Assembly (NCBI GenBank): GCA_028284635.1
Contig: JANQRJ010000067.1
Span: 62,001 to 126,000, forward strand
Source of the DNA: Pelagicoccus sp.
GTDB taxonomy: Bacteria; Verrucomicrobiota; Verrucomicrobiia; Opitutales; Opitutaceae
Reading direction: 5' to 3'
Length of the DNA stretch: 64,000 bases
Under the pieces are notes generated by a model. That model made no database searches, was not told where the DNA came from, and saw nothing but the letters and a program-made list of their open reading frames with translations. Position 1 is the stretch's first letter. Every line of letters begins with the position of its first letter. Below are positions 40,191 to 50,071 of the stretch, one piece after another. Position numbers and translations under genes: made by a program.

Positions 40191-41387
40191 GTGAAAAGAT
40201 CCAGCGCCGAGCCTTCCCGACCTCTCCAACTGGCTTACGATATTCGACGACTCTCTGCGGGCGGCTTCAATGGTGGCATCAAGATCCACCACTACGAATT
40301 CCTCCGCTACTTCTCGGAGCGCCACGCAAATGAACTCGCCATAACAGTTTTCTGCCGGGAAGCGCTGGTCGAGGAGCTCGGCTTTCTCGAAGCCAATCCC
40401 CGCAATAACGTCATCATAACCAACGAGAAACCTACTCGCGACTTTCGCAATGGCGACGGCAGCCTGCCGCCTATCCGCTACTGGCCCAGCATCCCGAAGG
40501 AAGGCCTGAAACGCATTGGTATCGACGTCCTGTATTGCGGGTTCGGCTCTTCCGAACTCTCCAGTCCAGGCGTTCCGCAAGTCAGCCTCCTCGTGGACAC
40601 GCTGCATCGCGATTTTCCTGAGGCGCTGCCCGAGACCGAACACGCCGCTCGAGAGAGAGTTTTCCAGGACAGCATCGCGAATTCGGCACTCGTCCAGACC
40701 AACTCCAGGTTCTGCGTCGAAAGCCTGAAGAAACACTTTCCCGAAAGCGCCGGAAAGACGTTCCCCATCCATCTCCCCCTACACGGACGCTTCAACCGCG
40801 TCAAAATGGGCCAGCTACCCGAGACACTCCACCGCCGCTACCACGGCTACTTCCTATATCCGGCAAACTACTGGCCGCACAAGAACCACGAGAATCTCCT
40901 GCAAGGCTACCTTCGCTACCGGAAGCTTGAGAGCTCTCAGCCCCTCGATCTAGCCCTCACCGGCCATCCCGGCGAAGAGGAAGCGAAACTGAAAACTCTC
41001 GCCGCCCAGCTTGACCTCGCAGACTGCGTTCACTTTCTAGGTCATCTCGAAGACGAAACCTACAAAGCCGTCTGGGAGCTCAGCTCAGCCCTCGTCTTTC
41101 CTTCCCGCTACGAGGGATTCGGCATGCCGATCCTCGAGGGGATGTATTTCCAGAAAGCCATCGCCTGCTCCCAGGCCGCCAGCCTCCCCGAGATCGCTCC
41201 CCCCCAGGCACGACAGTTCAACCCAAACTCTCCGGAAGAAATCAGCCAAGCCCTGCTCTCCATCGCTAGAAATCCAGACGATCACAAAGCGCCACCCGAA
41301 GCCCTGGCCCGCTTCGACCTCAAGGCGGAAGCCGAAAAACTCTTCGCCAAGCTCCAAAAGGCCGCTCTCCACGAATCCCGTTCTTAA
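40191..41387 (+). CDS. Group 1 (GT4-like) glycosyltransferase
   Basis: YPANYWPHKNHENLLQGYLRYR ... VHFLGHLEDETYKAVWELSSALVFPSRYEGFGMPILEGM. Confidence 0.85.
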   Translation: MKRSSAEPSRPLQLAYDIRRLSAGGFNGGIKIHHYEFLRYFSERHANELAITVFCREALVEELGFLEANPRNNVIITNEKPTRDFRNGDGSLPPIRYWPSIPKEGLKRIGIDVLYCGFGSSELSSPGVPQVSLLVDTLHRDFPEALPETEHAARERVFQDSIANSALVQTNSRFCVESLKKHFPESAGKTFPIHLPLHGRFNRVKMGQLPETLHRRYHGYFLYPANYWPHKNHENLLQGYLRYRKLESSQPLDLALTGHPGEEEAKLKTLAAQLDLADCVHFLGHLEDETYKAVWELSSALVFPSRYEGFGMPILEGMYFQKAIACSQAASLPEIAPPQARQFNPNSPEEISQALLSIARNPDDHKAPPEALARFDLKAEAEKLFAKLQKAALHESRS

Positions 41388-41411
41388 CTTTTAGCTCTTA
41401 GCTCTTAACTT
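41381..41411. repeat. TTAACTC-type low-complexity repeat (single-sided)
   Basis: TTCTTAACTTTTAGCTCTTAGCTCTTAACTT; includes the TAA stop of the upstream glycosyltransferase. Confidence 0.65.
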
Positions 41412-41420
41412 CTCCCCCAA

Positions 41421-44400
41421 ATGCCTACAGACGACTCGAATACCTGGAGAAGCAATCTACAAGCGAGTCTCGGGCGGGATCTGACGAGCAACGAACGCAA
41501 GCAACTAGACGCCCTTGCGGAGCTTTTCGAGGAGCTCGAGTGGCGCGACACGCTCTACGCCAAGGACCTCGAAGCCTTCGACGAAACCATCAAGCTCAAG
41601 GCAACCGACCCCAGCAAGCCGATCAGCGACGGACTCTGGACCGAAAAGCCGAACAACGAGCACGCTCTGCTCCAGTACGTCGCCTACCTCCTGGAACGCT
41701 TCGAAATACCCGTCCCTGAGTTCCTTGCCTCCCAAGTCGACACGAAAGCCATCCAAGCGGAACTCGCTCAAAGGGCCCTCGCCAAGGAAACCCGGCTGTG
41801 GAAGAACCGCCTCGGCAACCTCTCCCAAAAGCGCGTCGCCAAGTCCGGCTCTTGCCTCCAGATCCGTCTCAAGCTCAGCGGCAAGAGCCTGAAGTGGGAG
41901 GGCCGCCCCTCCCCCGAGCTGCCCTTTGAGGTCATCACAGCGAAAGACTTCGGCCAATGGCTCTCCAGAGACTACGGCTTCCTCGAGCGCTTCGAGCCCG
42001 GCAGCGTGGTGCTCTGCTCCCTCTTCCAGGAATACTTCAAATCCAGCCAGCGAGCCCGGCTCGATCTCGACAAGAGCGAGGACTGCGCCTTTCTCAACAA
42101 GCTCCTCCACCACTCCGTCGCCAAAAACCAGATACTCGGAAGCGACGATCTTCCACTCCCTGTATCCGATCTTTACCTACACTGGACGGGAATCAAGGAC
42201 GGCATCGACAAAGACGGCTGCTACGCCCTCAGGCTCCAGCTCTCAGACGGTTCCACAGCCCCCTTCCCGATGACCTACCTCGCCGGAGAAGAGCCGCTAT
42301 ACCTCGCTTCGGAAGTCCTCTACCGAGGCCCTGCTTTGCTGAGAGCGAACGAAAGCCCCAACGCAGCCTTCAGCATTCCCGCTGCCGCCATGGAAGCGCC
42401 CGAAGGACTGCTCTTCCTGCGCAACCACGGACTCCCCCTGCCCGAAAGCGTTGGCGACAGCGTCGTCTGCGTGCCTATGCAGGCCCGTCTCTATTGCCAC
42501 CTCCGACTGGAAGAGACCGAATGGGCCAAAAGGAGCTTCATCGACTGCCGTCTCGTGGCCGTCTCCCCGGATCAAGCCTACTGGTTCATCCTCACCGAAG
42601 ACGGCTGGGAAAAGACGCCCAGCCTCGAGACGAACGAAGATCCCGCCGACGCTCCGGAGGGCACGCTTTTCGAGTATCCACCGGCTACCTACGCTGAGGA
42701 CGTGCTCGAAGCCTTCGAGCTCGAGGAGGTGGAAGACGCGGGAATCTGGAGTCGCGAAATCGGCAGCGATTTCGCCAACGCATTCGTAGACTGGATACAA
42801 GGCCTTCCTGGAAGTATTCAACTCATCCCGGACGAAGAGCTAGACACCTTGGTAGACGGACGTCCCGCTGGACGCTACACCCTCTCAGTCAGTCAGGACG
42901 AGCAGTCCGACTGGTTTAATGTGAAGCTCGATCCCCAATTTCTGGATACTAGCTTGAGCGAACAGGAACAGGAGATCGTCATGAAAGCGGAAGGCCGCTT
43001 CGCCTACCTGCCAGGCAAAGGCTGGAAGCGCTTCGAGCCCCAGGTAGACAGTTCCAATCGGGAGCTGCTCGACACCCTCGGCATCCACTTCGACGAGGCC
43101 AGGAAGGAGCAGCACAGTCTGCACACCCTGCAAGTCGCCGAAGCCAAGCTGGAAGACACCGCCTTCGCCGAACTGCAAAGCTCCATTCGCAAGCGCGGCA
43201 AGGAGCTCACTGCCAAGACCCCTGCCAACGTGCCCAAGGGCATCCGCTCCGAGCTGCGGCCCTACCAGATCGACGGCTTCAAATTTCTCGCCTTCCTCTC
43301 CCACAACCGTTTCGGCGGCGTGCTAGCCGACGACATGGGCCTCGGCAAGACGCTGCAAACCCTCACCTGGCTCACCTGGCTGAAGCTCAACCGCCCAGCC
43401 GAAGAGGCCTTCAATTGTCTCGTCGTCTGCCCCAAGTCGGTGATGCACGTCTGGCAAAGCGAAGTCGAGACCCATGCTACCCAACTTAGCATCGCGCTCT
43501 ACAATCCCGAAACCTGCTTCGCTCCGATTTGGCCCACCAGCGGCATCGACATCCTCGTGGCCAACTACTCCCAGCTACGCATCCACAAGGATTTCTTCAC
43601 CGGACAGCATTGGACGGTAACCATTCTCGACGAAGCTCAGTACATCAAGAACCCGCTCTCCCAGACCGCCAAGACCGCTCGCCAGCTCAAGGCCGACAAC
43701 CGCATAGCCCTGACCGGCACACCGGTGGAAAACCGGGCCGCCGATCTCTGGTCCATCTTCGCCTACGCTATGCCCGGACTGCTCGGCAGCAAGACGGCAT
43801 TCGCCAAGCAATACCGCGAATCGGATCCCCAGACCCCAGGCCGTCTGGCCAACCGCGTGCAGCACTTCATGATCCGCCGCAGCAAGAAACAGGTCGCAAC
43901 CGATTTGCCCGATCGAATCGAGGAGTCTCTCGTCTGCCAGATGGAGGGCGAGCAGCTCGACCTCTACAACGCAGAGCTCAAGCTCGCCCAGCAGAAGGTC
44001 ATGGGCATGGAATCCGGCTCCCAGTTCGACAAGGAACGCTTCAACATCCTCGCCTCCCTTCTACGCCTGCGCCAAATCTGCTGCCATCCCGGACTCATCG
44101 ACCCATCCTACGCCAAGGTGCGAAGCGCCAAGCTCGAGGGTCTGATCGATCTGGTCGCCGAACTGAAGGAAGAGGGACACAAGATTCTCATATTCTCCCA
44201 GTTCGTGGAGATGCTGAAGCTCATCGGCTCCACGCTCGACGGCATCAACTGCTCTCATCTGATGCTCACCGGCCAGACGCAGAACCGAGAGGAGCTGGTG
44301 CAGCAGTTCGAAAAAGACGATACGCAAACCGCCTTTTTGCTCTCTCTCCGGGCCGCCGGCTCCGGACTCAATCTGACTTCCGCGAGCTACGTCGCCCTTT

Positions 44401-44630
44401 ACGACCCCTGGTGGAATCCCGCCGTCGAGGCTCAAGCCATCGACCGCACCCACCGTATTGGCCAGAAGAATACGGTCAACGCCTACCGCCTGATCGCCAA
44501 GGACAGCGTCGAGCAGAAGATCCAGTCTCTGCAGTACAAGAAGGAAGCCCTGGCCAACGAAATCGTGCGCGAGGAATCGCTAGCCCAAATCCTCGATCTG
44601 GACAACCTCCGCTATGTCCTGAGCGAGTAA
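41421..44630 (+). CDS. SNF2/DEAD-box family helicase (SWI2/SNF2 ATPase)
   Basis: GGVLADDMGLGKTLQTLTWLTWL, ILDEAQYIKNP, SLRAAGSGLNLTSASYVALYDPWWNPAVEAQAIDRTHRIGQ. Confidence 0.92.
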   Translation: MPTDDSNTWRSNLQASLGRDLTSNERKQLDALAELFEELEWRDTLYAKDLEAFDETIKLKATDPSKPISDGLWTEKPNNEHALLQYVAYLLERFEIPVPEFLASQVDTKAIQAELAQRALAKETRLWKNRLGNLSQKRVAKSGSCLQIRLKLSGKSLKWEGRPSPELPFEVITAKDFGQWLSRDYGFLERFEPGSVVLCSLFQEYFKSSQRARLDLDKSEDCAFLNKLLHHSVAKNQILGSDDLPLPVSDLYLHWTGIKDGIDKDGCYALRLQLSDGSTAPFPMTYLAGEEPLYLASEVLYRGPALLRANESPNAAFSIPAAAMEAPEGLLFLRNHGLPLPESVGDSVVCVPMQARLYCHLRLEETEWAKRSFIDCRLVAVSPDQAYWFILTEDGWEKTPSLETNEDPADAPEGTLFEYPPATYAEDVLEAFELEEVEDAGIWSREIGSDFANAFVDWIQGLPGSIQLIPDEELDTLVDGRPAGRYTLSVSQDEQSDWFNVKLDPQFLDTSLSEQEQEIVMKAEGRFAYLPGKGWKRFEPQVDSSNRELLDTLGIHFDEARKEQHSLHTLQVAEAKLEDTAFAELQSSIRKRGKELTAKTPANVPKGIRSELRPYQIDGFKFLAFLSHNRFGGVLADDMGLGKTLQTLTWLTWLKLNRPAEEAFNCLVVCPKSVMHVWQSEVETHATQLSIALYNPETCFAPIWPTSGIDILVANYSQLRIHKDFFTGQHWTVTILDEAQYIKNPLSQTAKTARQLKADNRIALTGTPVENRAADLWSIFAYAMPGLLGSKTAFAKQYRESDPQTPGRLANRVQHFMIRRSKKQVATDLPDRIEESLVCQMEGEQLDLYNAELKLAQQKVMGMESGSQFDKERFNILASLLRLRQICCHPGLIDPSYAKVRSAKLEGLIDLVAELKEEGHKILIFSQFVEMLKLIGSTLDGINCSHLMLTGQTQNREELVQQFEKDDTQTAFLLSLRAAGSGLNLTSASYVALYDPWWNPAVEAQAIDRTHRIGQKNTVNAYRLIAKDSVEQKIQSLQYKKEALANEIVREESLAQILDLDNLRYVLSE

Positions 44631-44632
44631 AA

Positions 44633-44716
44633 AATCTTCATCTGCTTCTACTTCTTCATCTACTTCAAAAACCCTATGAGGAGAAGAAGATGAAGAAGTA
44701 GAAGCAGAAGAAGATT
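44633..44716. repeat. CTTCATC-type hairpin repeat, 34-nt arms with 2 mismatches, between convergent genes
   Basis: 44633-44666 AATCTTCATCTGCTTCTACTTCTTCATCTACTTC vs reverse complement of 44683-44716 AATCTTCTTCTGCTTCTACTTCTTCATCTTCTTC. Confidence 0.9.
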
Positions 44717-44720
44717 GCTA

Positions 44721-45017
44721 TCAGTCTTCCTGCTCCTCGAGTTCGGCGTAGTCGGACATCAACTCGTTCACCAGCTGCTTGGCCCGCTCGCGCTCGCGAT
44801 AGCTGCTCAGGCTGCCCTCCGTGCCGCGAGTGATCAGATTCTCGGGAGCCTTGCGGCCAAAAAAGCTGAACAAGGCCAAAGCAAGCAGGCGAGGCAGATG
44901 GCGACTCGTCTCCACAAGATCGCTACGGACCTGCTCCCTCTCGTGATAAGAAAGGTTTCGCAGGCCAATCCATTCGATTTTCTTAGCAAGGTCTTTGGCG
45001 GTAGTGGTGTCGGTCAT
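44721..45017 (-). CDS. Hypothetical protein
   Basis: MTDTTTAKDLAKKIEWIGLRNLSYHEREQVRSDLVETSRHLPRL...; no recognised family. Confidence 0.5.
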   Translation of the reverse strand: MTDTTTAKDLAKKIEWIGLRNLSYHEREQVRSDLVETSRHLPRLLALALFSFFGRKAPENLITRGTEGSLSSYRERERAKQLVNELMSDYAELEEQED

Positions 45018-45146
45018 GAGGAAAAGCTTCGTCGTTTCGCCGCTTCGTGCGGACGCCAAACACAATAGCCGAAGCCACCGTTTTTGACCACACGATCCCC
45101 CTATCAGGTCTGGCCCTAGGTCGCTCGCAACGTACCTACCCGACCG

Positions 45147-47984
45147 CTAATGGTACTCGGGACGCAGGTAGGCTAGCAGCAGATTCCTCATATCGAAATA
45201 GGCGATCGCAGCCTCGCGCGCTCTCTCCGGATCGAAGGCGTGCACCCGATCCGGAAAGCTGAGCGCATCTGCGAAATCCCGTCCTTCCAAGGCCGCGCTA
45301 GAGAGGCTTCTCAGCCAGAATCCGTTCTCCTTGAGATTCTTTTCGTGCTGTCGCAGGTGCAGCTCCTGCACCTTGCGCACATTCACCGGTCGGGGACCGT
45401 TCTCCTGCAAGGAGAGGATCTCCAGGAGAGCGAGACGCACTAGAGACTCGGCATTTCCCGGATCGCACGAGAACCCGAAACCGCTGGAGTAGCGGGCCAC
45501 TGGAGCGCGCGTCAGCGAACCGAAAACGCTCACCCCATACACGCCACCGTTTTCCTCCCGAAGGACTTCGCGAAGACGAATGTTGAGCAGCCCTCGGGCG
45601 AAGGCCAGAGCGTATCGATTTTCTGGAGACCAATCCGCAGGACCATTGAAAAGCGCCCGCACGACCGTCTTCTCCTCGAGCCCCTTATTGACCTCCACGG
45701 CAAGCGAACCCTGCCTAGGATTGTCACCCAGAAAACGCGGCTGCTCGGCACCGTTTTCACGCGAAGGCAGGGAGGATACGTAAGACTCGACAAGCCCTCG
45801 AAACGCCTCGATGTCAATCGCTCCCACGAAAACGAAGGTGAAGTCGCCCGCGTTTTGGAAGCGATCGCGAAAGATTTCCAGGGAAAGCCCCGCATCCATC
45901 TCCTCCACGCGATCCAGGTCAAGCGGCTGGTGCCGCGGGTGATCGCCGAAAAGCTCCGCCGTAATCGCATCCTGAAAAACCGAACTAGGCGACTTCTCCC
46001 GGTTGGCCAGCACTGCGGAGAGACGAGTCTTGACCGACTCGAAAGCGACTGGGAGATAGGCCTCGTTTGGCTGAGTGATCTGCAGGTAGAGCAGCTTGAA
46101 GAAATCCTCGACATCGTCTGGCGAAACCGAGCCGCTGATCGACTCGGAATACGCGTTGATAGACGGAGACAGCCGCAAGGTGCTGCCCGCCAGCTTCTTG
46201 TCCAGCTCGACGGAGTTGAACGGGCCGATGCCACTCTCCCCAATCAGCATCGTCGCAGTGGCCGCAGAGATGAATTCGTCGTCAGCCACCAAACTATGCC
46301 CGCCTTCGCTGAAGGCCGACATCAAGATCTGGTCGTTCTTGAAATCGGTTGCCTTGATGAGCACTCGAGCTCCATTGGAGAGCCGCCAGTCGTGCACATC
46401 CACCTCCTCGTGGTAGACCTCTGACACGATAGCGCCAGGCGTCGGCTCCTCCGCCAGCAACGGCGCATCCGAAACGGTATCGACATAAGCCTCGAGATCC
46501 CTCTCCTTTCCTCGTTCCAAAGCTGCCAACAGATCATCCTCGCTCGGAAGCTCAACCGTATCAGGAGCAGTGAAAAGGATGACCCGGTTTTCCGTTTGCT
46601 TGAACGCGTCGCCCACGTGATTCACTTCTTCCGCCTGGAGGCCTTGCAGAAACGCCTGCGTCAGGTAAAACTCCAGCTCGATGCCCGGAATGGGCTCGTC
46701 CACCAGAAAGGCCCGGATATACTCGTTGGCCAGCACGGAGGACGGCGTGTTTTCCTTCTCCTCGAACGCGCGCCGCATGCTGCGCAGCATATCCGCCGCT
46801 ACCCGATCCACCTCGCTTTGACTAAAGCCGTGCTCGGCAGCCCGAGCCACCTCGCTGGCAAGCGCCTCGATCCCTTCTTCCACCCGACCCTCGATCGGAT
46901 TGACCGACATCACATAGGCCGACTTGCTGCGGCCGAGCGAAGTCCGACCCACTCCAGCCGAAAGATAGGGGGGAGACGCTTCCAAGGTCCTTTCTCCCAG
47001 CCGCTGGTTCAGCATCGAGAAGTAAAGTCGCTCGATCAGTCGCTGTCGGTAGTCCTCGCCCGTACCGTCTGGAGCCGGATCGGTCTTCAGATAGATCGTC
47101 ACGCCCAAGCCGGTTAGTTCCGGATCGGACTCGATGGAAAACAAGGTCTGCTCATGGTCCGGAACTTCGTAGCTAACCCGCTCCGGAGCATTCTCGGGAT
47201 TCTCCAGATCGGAAAACCGCGAGATAATCTCACGCTCCATCTCATCCGCATCAAAGGCGCCCACCGCGATCACCGCCATCAGATTCGGCCGGTACCACTT
47301 CTTATAGAAATCCCGAAGCCGCTCGGCCGGCGCGTTTCGCACCACTACCATCGATCCGATCGGAAGGCGCCTGGCATAGCGAGAATTGTAGTAGACAAGC
47401 GGATACTGGCGATCGCGCACGCGCTGGGCCGCTCCCTGCCCCGTGCGCCATTCCTCCACGATAACTCCTCGCTCGCGCTCGATCTCGAACGGATCGAGCG
47501 ATATCTCCGAAGCCCAGTCCTCCAGGATGAGCAAAGCCTTGTCGATCGTATCCGGATCGTCCCATGGCACCTCAAGCTGGTAGATCGTCTGGTCGAACGA
47601 GGTGCTCGCATTGAGGTGCTGGCCAAAGCCCATGCCGACCCCTTCGAGGAAATTCACCAGATCCTGGTGTCCGAAATGCTTCGTCCCATTGAACGCCATA
47701 TGCTCCAGGAAATGGGCCAGACCCCGCTGGTTGTCCTCCTCCTGCAACGAACCCGCATTGACGACCAGGCGCAAGGAGACCCGATTCTCCGGCTTCGCAT
47801 TCTCTCGGACGTAATAGCGAAGTCCATTCTCCAGCTGTCCAACCCGCACCGCCGGATCGACCGGCAGGGGAGCCTCGAAGTCGAACCCCTCAGGCAATTG
47901 CCCGAATAGAAAGGCCGGCCAAGCAGCCGCCAAAACGAAGCGATAGAAGAAGCGATGACAGCTAGACATAGGCAACGAGGGCAA
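45147..47984 (-). CDS. M16 family metallopeptidase
   Basis: GLAHFLEHMAFNGTKHF (HxxEH), two M16 halves, N-terminal signal peptide. Confidence 0.9.
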   Translation of the reverse strand: MPSLPMSSCHRFFYRFVLAAAWPAFLFGQLPEGFDFEAPLPVDPAVRVGQLENGLRYYVRENAKPENRVSLRLVVNAGSLQEEDNQRGLAHFLEHMAFNGTKHFGHQDLVNFLEGVGMGFGQHLNASTSFDQTIYQLEVPWDDPDTIDKALLILEDWASEISLDPFEIERERGVIVEEWRTGQGAAQRVRDRQYPLVYYNSRYARRLPIGSMVVVRNAPAERLRDFYKKWYRPNLMAVIAVGAFDADEMEREIISRFSDLENPENAPERVSYEVPDHEQTLFSIESDPELTGLGVTIYLKTDPAPDGTGEDYRQRLIERLYFSMLNQRLGERTLEASPPYLSAGVGRTSLGRSKSAYVMSVNPIEGRVEEGIEALASEVARAAEHGFSQSEVDRVAADMLRSMRRAFEEKENTPSSVLANEYIRAFLVDEPIPGIELEFYLTQAFLQGLQAEEVNHVGDAFKQTENRVILFTAPDTVELPSEDDLLAALERGKERDLEAYVDTVSDAPLLAEEPTPGAIVSEVYHEEVDVHDWRLSNGARVLIKATDFKNDQILMSAFSEGGHSLVADDEFISAATATMLIGESGIGPFNSVELDKKLAGSTLRLSPSINAYSESISGSVSPDDVEDFFKLLYLQITQPNEAYLPVAFESVKTRLSAVLANREKSPSSVFQDAITAELFGDHPRHQPLDLDRVEEMDAGLSLEIFRDRFQNAGDFTFVFVGAIDIEAFRGLVESYVSSLPSRENGAEQPRFLGDNPRQGSLAVEVNKGLEEKTVVRALFNGPADWSPENRYALAFARGLLNIRLREVLREENGGVYGVSVFGSLTRAPVARYSSGFGFSCDPGNAESLVRLALLEILSLQENGPRPVNVRKVQELHLRQHEKNLKENGFWLRSLSSAALEGRDFADALSFPDRVHAFDPERAREAAIAYFDMRNLLLAYLRPEYH

Positions 47985-48192
47985 ACGTTAGACGCTTGAG
48001 ACAGAAAACCGAATTAGCAATTCGTTCCTGCGCCGCAAGCGCTTCTCCGGCTGCGACTGAAGGTGATGGAATTGCAGCTTCTGGTAGCCGAACTCGTTCA
48101 CGACCGCAGGGAGACGGCCTGCTAAGAGTTTGGCAGCGCCAGCGATCTGTTCGGTCTTGCTCGTGGGCGGTAGCGCGGCAAACAAGTTCACT

Positions 48193-49431
48193 ATGGCGAA
48201 AAGACTTCTGGAGGTCACCATCCTGTCCGGATTTCTAGGGGCGGGGAAAACCACCTTGCTCAACCACCTGATCCACCATGCGGAGGGCGAACGCATCGCC
48301 ATCATCGTGAATGACATTGGCGAAGTGAACATCGACGCTTCCCTTATCCAAAGCGAAGTGCGCCAGCTGGATGGAGAAGCCCCGAGAGAGATTGTCGAAT
48401 TGAACGGAGGCTGCATCTGCTGCTCCATCCAAGGCGATCTCGCTCTGGCCGTACTGGATATCGCCAAGAAAGAGGATATCGACCACCTCGTCATCGAGTC
48501 CACCGGCGTCGCCGAGCCAATGCAGATCGTACGGACCTTCATGATGCCCGGGCCAAACGGAATCGCTCTGGAGGAGGTTGCCTGTATCGACAGTCTGGTG
48601 ACGGTCATCGACGCAGCCTTCTTCCTTGAAGAGTGGCGGACTCACCGAGCTAAGGGCGCTGCTCGCGAGCTTCTGCGGCAGCAAGACGAACGGCCCGTCT
48701 TCGAGCTGATGATCGAGCAGATCGAATGCGCGGACCTGCTGGCGCTGAACAAGATCGACTGCGTCAACGAGGCGGAGCGCCGCGAACTGCGAGTGATCCT
48801 CGACGAGTTGAACCGGCGAGCCACCAAACTCGAATGCGAACAAGGCCGCCTGCCAAATCCGGAGGTGCTGCACAATCGCCGCTTCGACAGCAGCTCCACC
48901 CTCTCCGGAGCCGGCTGGCTGCAAAGCCTGGAAAAGGAAGACCCGCAGCGAGGCCCAGCCGATCCGGTGGAAGAAGCTCCGCCGAGGCTGTTCCGCCCCG
49001 TCGAACCATCCATCTCCAGCCTCGTCCAGCCAAGCGCCGTCAAGGCGCTCGACCCGATCGCGAAAGCGAAACATGGCCTCGTCACGCTCGTCTATCGAGC
49101 CCGCAAGCCGTTTAGCCCCGAACGTTTCGCCGAGGTCATCAACAACCGCATCCCCGGCCTGCTGCGGGCCAAAGGCTATTGCTGGATGAAGGGCAACAAC
49201 GAAAAGGTAGGCTTCCTCTCCATCGCGGGCTCAACCACTCGCTGCGACTTCGTAGGCAACTGGTGGGCCACGGCGCTCGACGCCGGCAAGATCGACCGCT
49301 CCCAAGTCCCTCCCGAAGTCGAGCGCAAATGGGAAACGCCCCACGGCGACCGACGCCAAGAGCTGGTCTTCATCGGATTCCGTCTCGACGGAGATCGCCT
49401 GCAAGCCGAGCTGGACGCCTGCCTCGCCTAG
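48193..49431 (+). CDS. CobW/COG0523 family GTP-binding protein
   Basis: VTILSGFLGAGKTTLLNHLIHHAEGERIAIIVNDIGEVNID ... LNGGCICCSIQGDL (CxCC) ... CobW_C. Confidence 0.9.
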   Translation: MAKRLLEVTILSGFLGAGKTTLLNHLIHHAEGERIAIIVNDIGEVNIDASLIQSEVRQLDGEAPREIVELNGGCICCSIQGDLALAVLDIAKKEDIDHLVIESTGVAEPMQIVRTFMMPGPNGIALEEVACIDSLVTVIDAAFFLEEWRTHRAKGAARELLRQQDERPVFELMIEQIECADLLALNKIDCVNEAERRELRVILDELNRRATKLECEQGRLPNPEVLHNRRFDSSSTLSGAGWLQSLEKEDPQRGPADPVEEAPPRLFRPVEPSISSLVQPSAVKALDPIAKAKHGLVTLVYRARKPFSPERFAEVINNRIPGLLRAKGYCWMKGNNEKVGFLSIAGSTTRCDFVGNWWATALDAGKIDRSQVPPEVERKWETPHGDRRQELVFIGFRLDGDRLQAELDACLA

Positions 49432-49522
49432 GTCCTTTTTCGAGCATTGCCAATTCCGGCGATAAGGAGAAATTACTAGACGAGACGGATGGTCCGTCAC
49501 CAGGGTCGAAAGAATACCAGCC

Positions 49523-50071
49523 ATGAACTTGCGCACGAGCGGAATCCGGATTGCCCTTGCGGCAGTCTTGCTGACAGGCAATGCCGCTCCGCTTCTGCAA
49601 GCCAAGGCCGTTGATCAGGCCCAGATTCAAGCCGCGATGACGCTGCAGTTTCTCAGCTTCACCGCTTGGCCAGGAGACCCGGACAAGAAGCTGATAAACA
49701 TCGGCGTTTTCGAGGACGAAGAGAGCTTCAAGGTTTTCGAAGGGATGCTGCAGGACGAACGCTATCGCTATCGATACGACGTGACTCTGGTGACTGCTCA
49801 GTCCAGCAGCGAAAGCCTTCGAAACCTCGATGCCCTCTTTTTCCCAAAGGCGGATCCCGTGGGCGTGCCTCGGGCAATCCGGCGACTGGAAGCAAGGCCC
49901 GTGGTGCTGATCGGCACCTTCGAGGGCTTTTTCGACATGGGTGGCATGGTCACCTTCATCAAACGGCAACGCAGGCTCGGCTTCGAAATCGACGTCGGAA
50001 GGTCCCGAAGCCTCGGCATCGAATACCGAGCGAAGCTGCTGCGACTGGCAACCCGGATAGTAGGAGAATGA
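49523..50071 (+). CDS. YfiR family (DUF4154) periplasmic protein
   Basis: IQAAMTLQFLSFTAWPGDPDKKLINIGVFEDEESF ... MVTFIKRQRRLGFEIDVGRSRSLGIEYRAKLLRLA. Confidence 0.8.
   Translation: MNLRTSGIRIALAAVLLTGNAAPLLQAKAVDQAQIQAAMTLQFLSFTAWPGDPDKKLINIGVFEDEESFKVFEGMLQDERYRYRYDVTLVTAQSSSESLRNLDALFFPKADPVGVPRAIRRLEARPVVLIGTFEGFFDMGGMVTFIKRQRRLGFEIDVGRSRSLGIEYRAKLLRLATRIVGE

Noticed and set aside
43529-44701. 390-aa alternate-frame ORF inside the SNF2 helicase
   Set aside because: Shadow ORF with biased Arg/Pro/Gln composition; the helicase motifs are in the annotated frame.
44633-44716. CRISPR or tandem-repeat array interpretation of the CTTCATC tracts
   Set aside because: No regular spacer/repeat unit and no cas genes; the organisation is a single inverted repeat per locus.
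47988-48608. 206-aa minus-strand ORF overlapping the cobW start
   Set aside because: Mostly antisense to the well-supported CobW N-terminus. The non-overlapping part (VNLFAALPPTSKTEQIAGAAKLLAG...) could be a small protein, but nothing supports it beyond an open frame.
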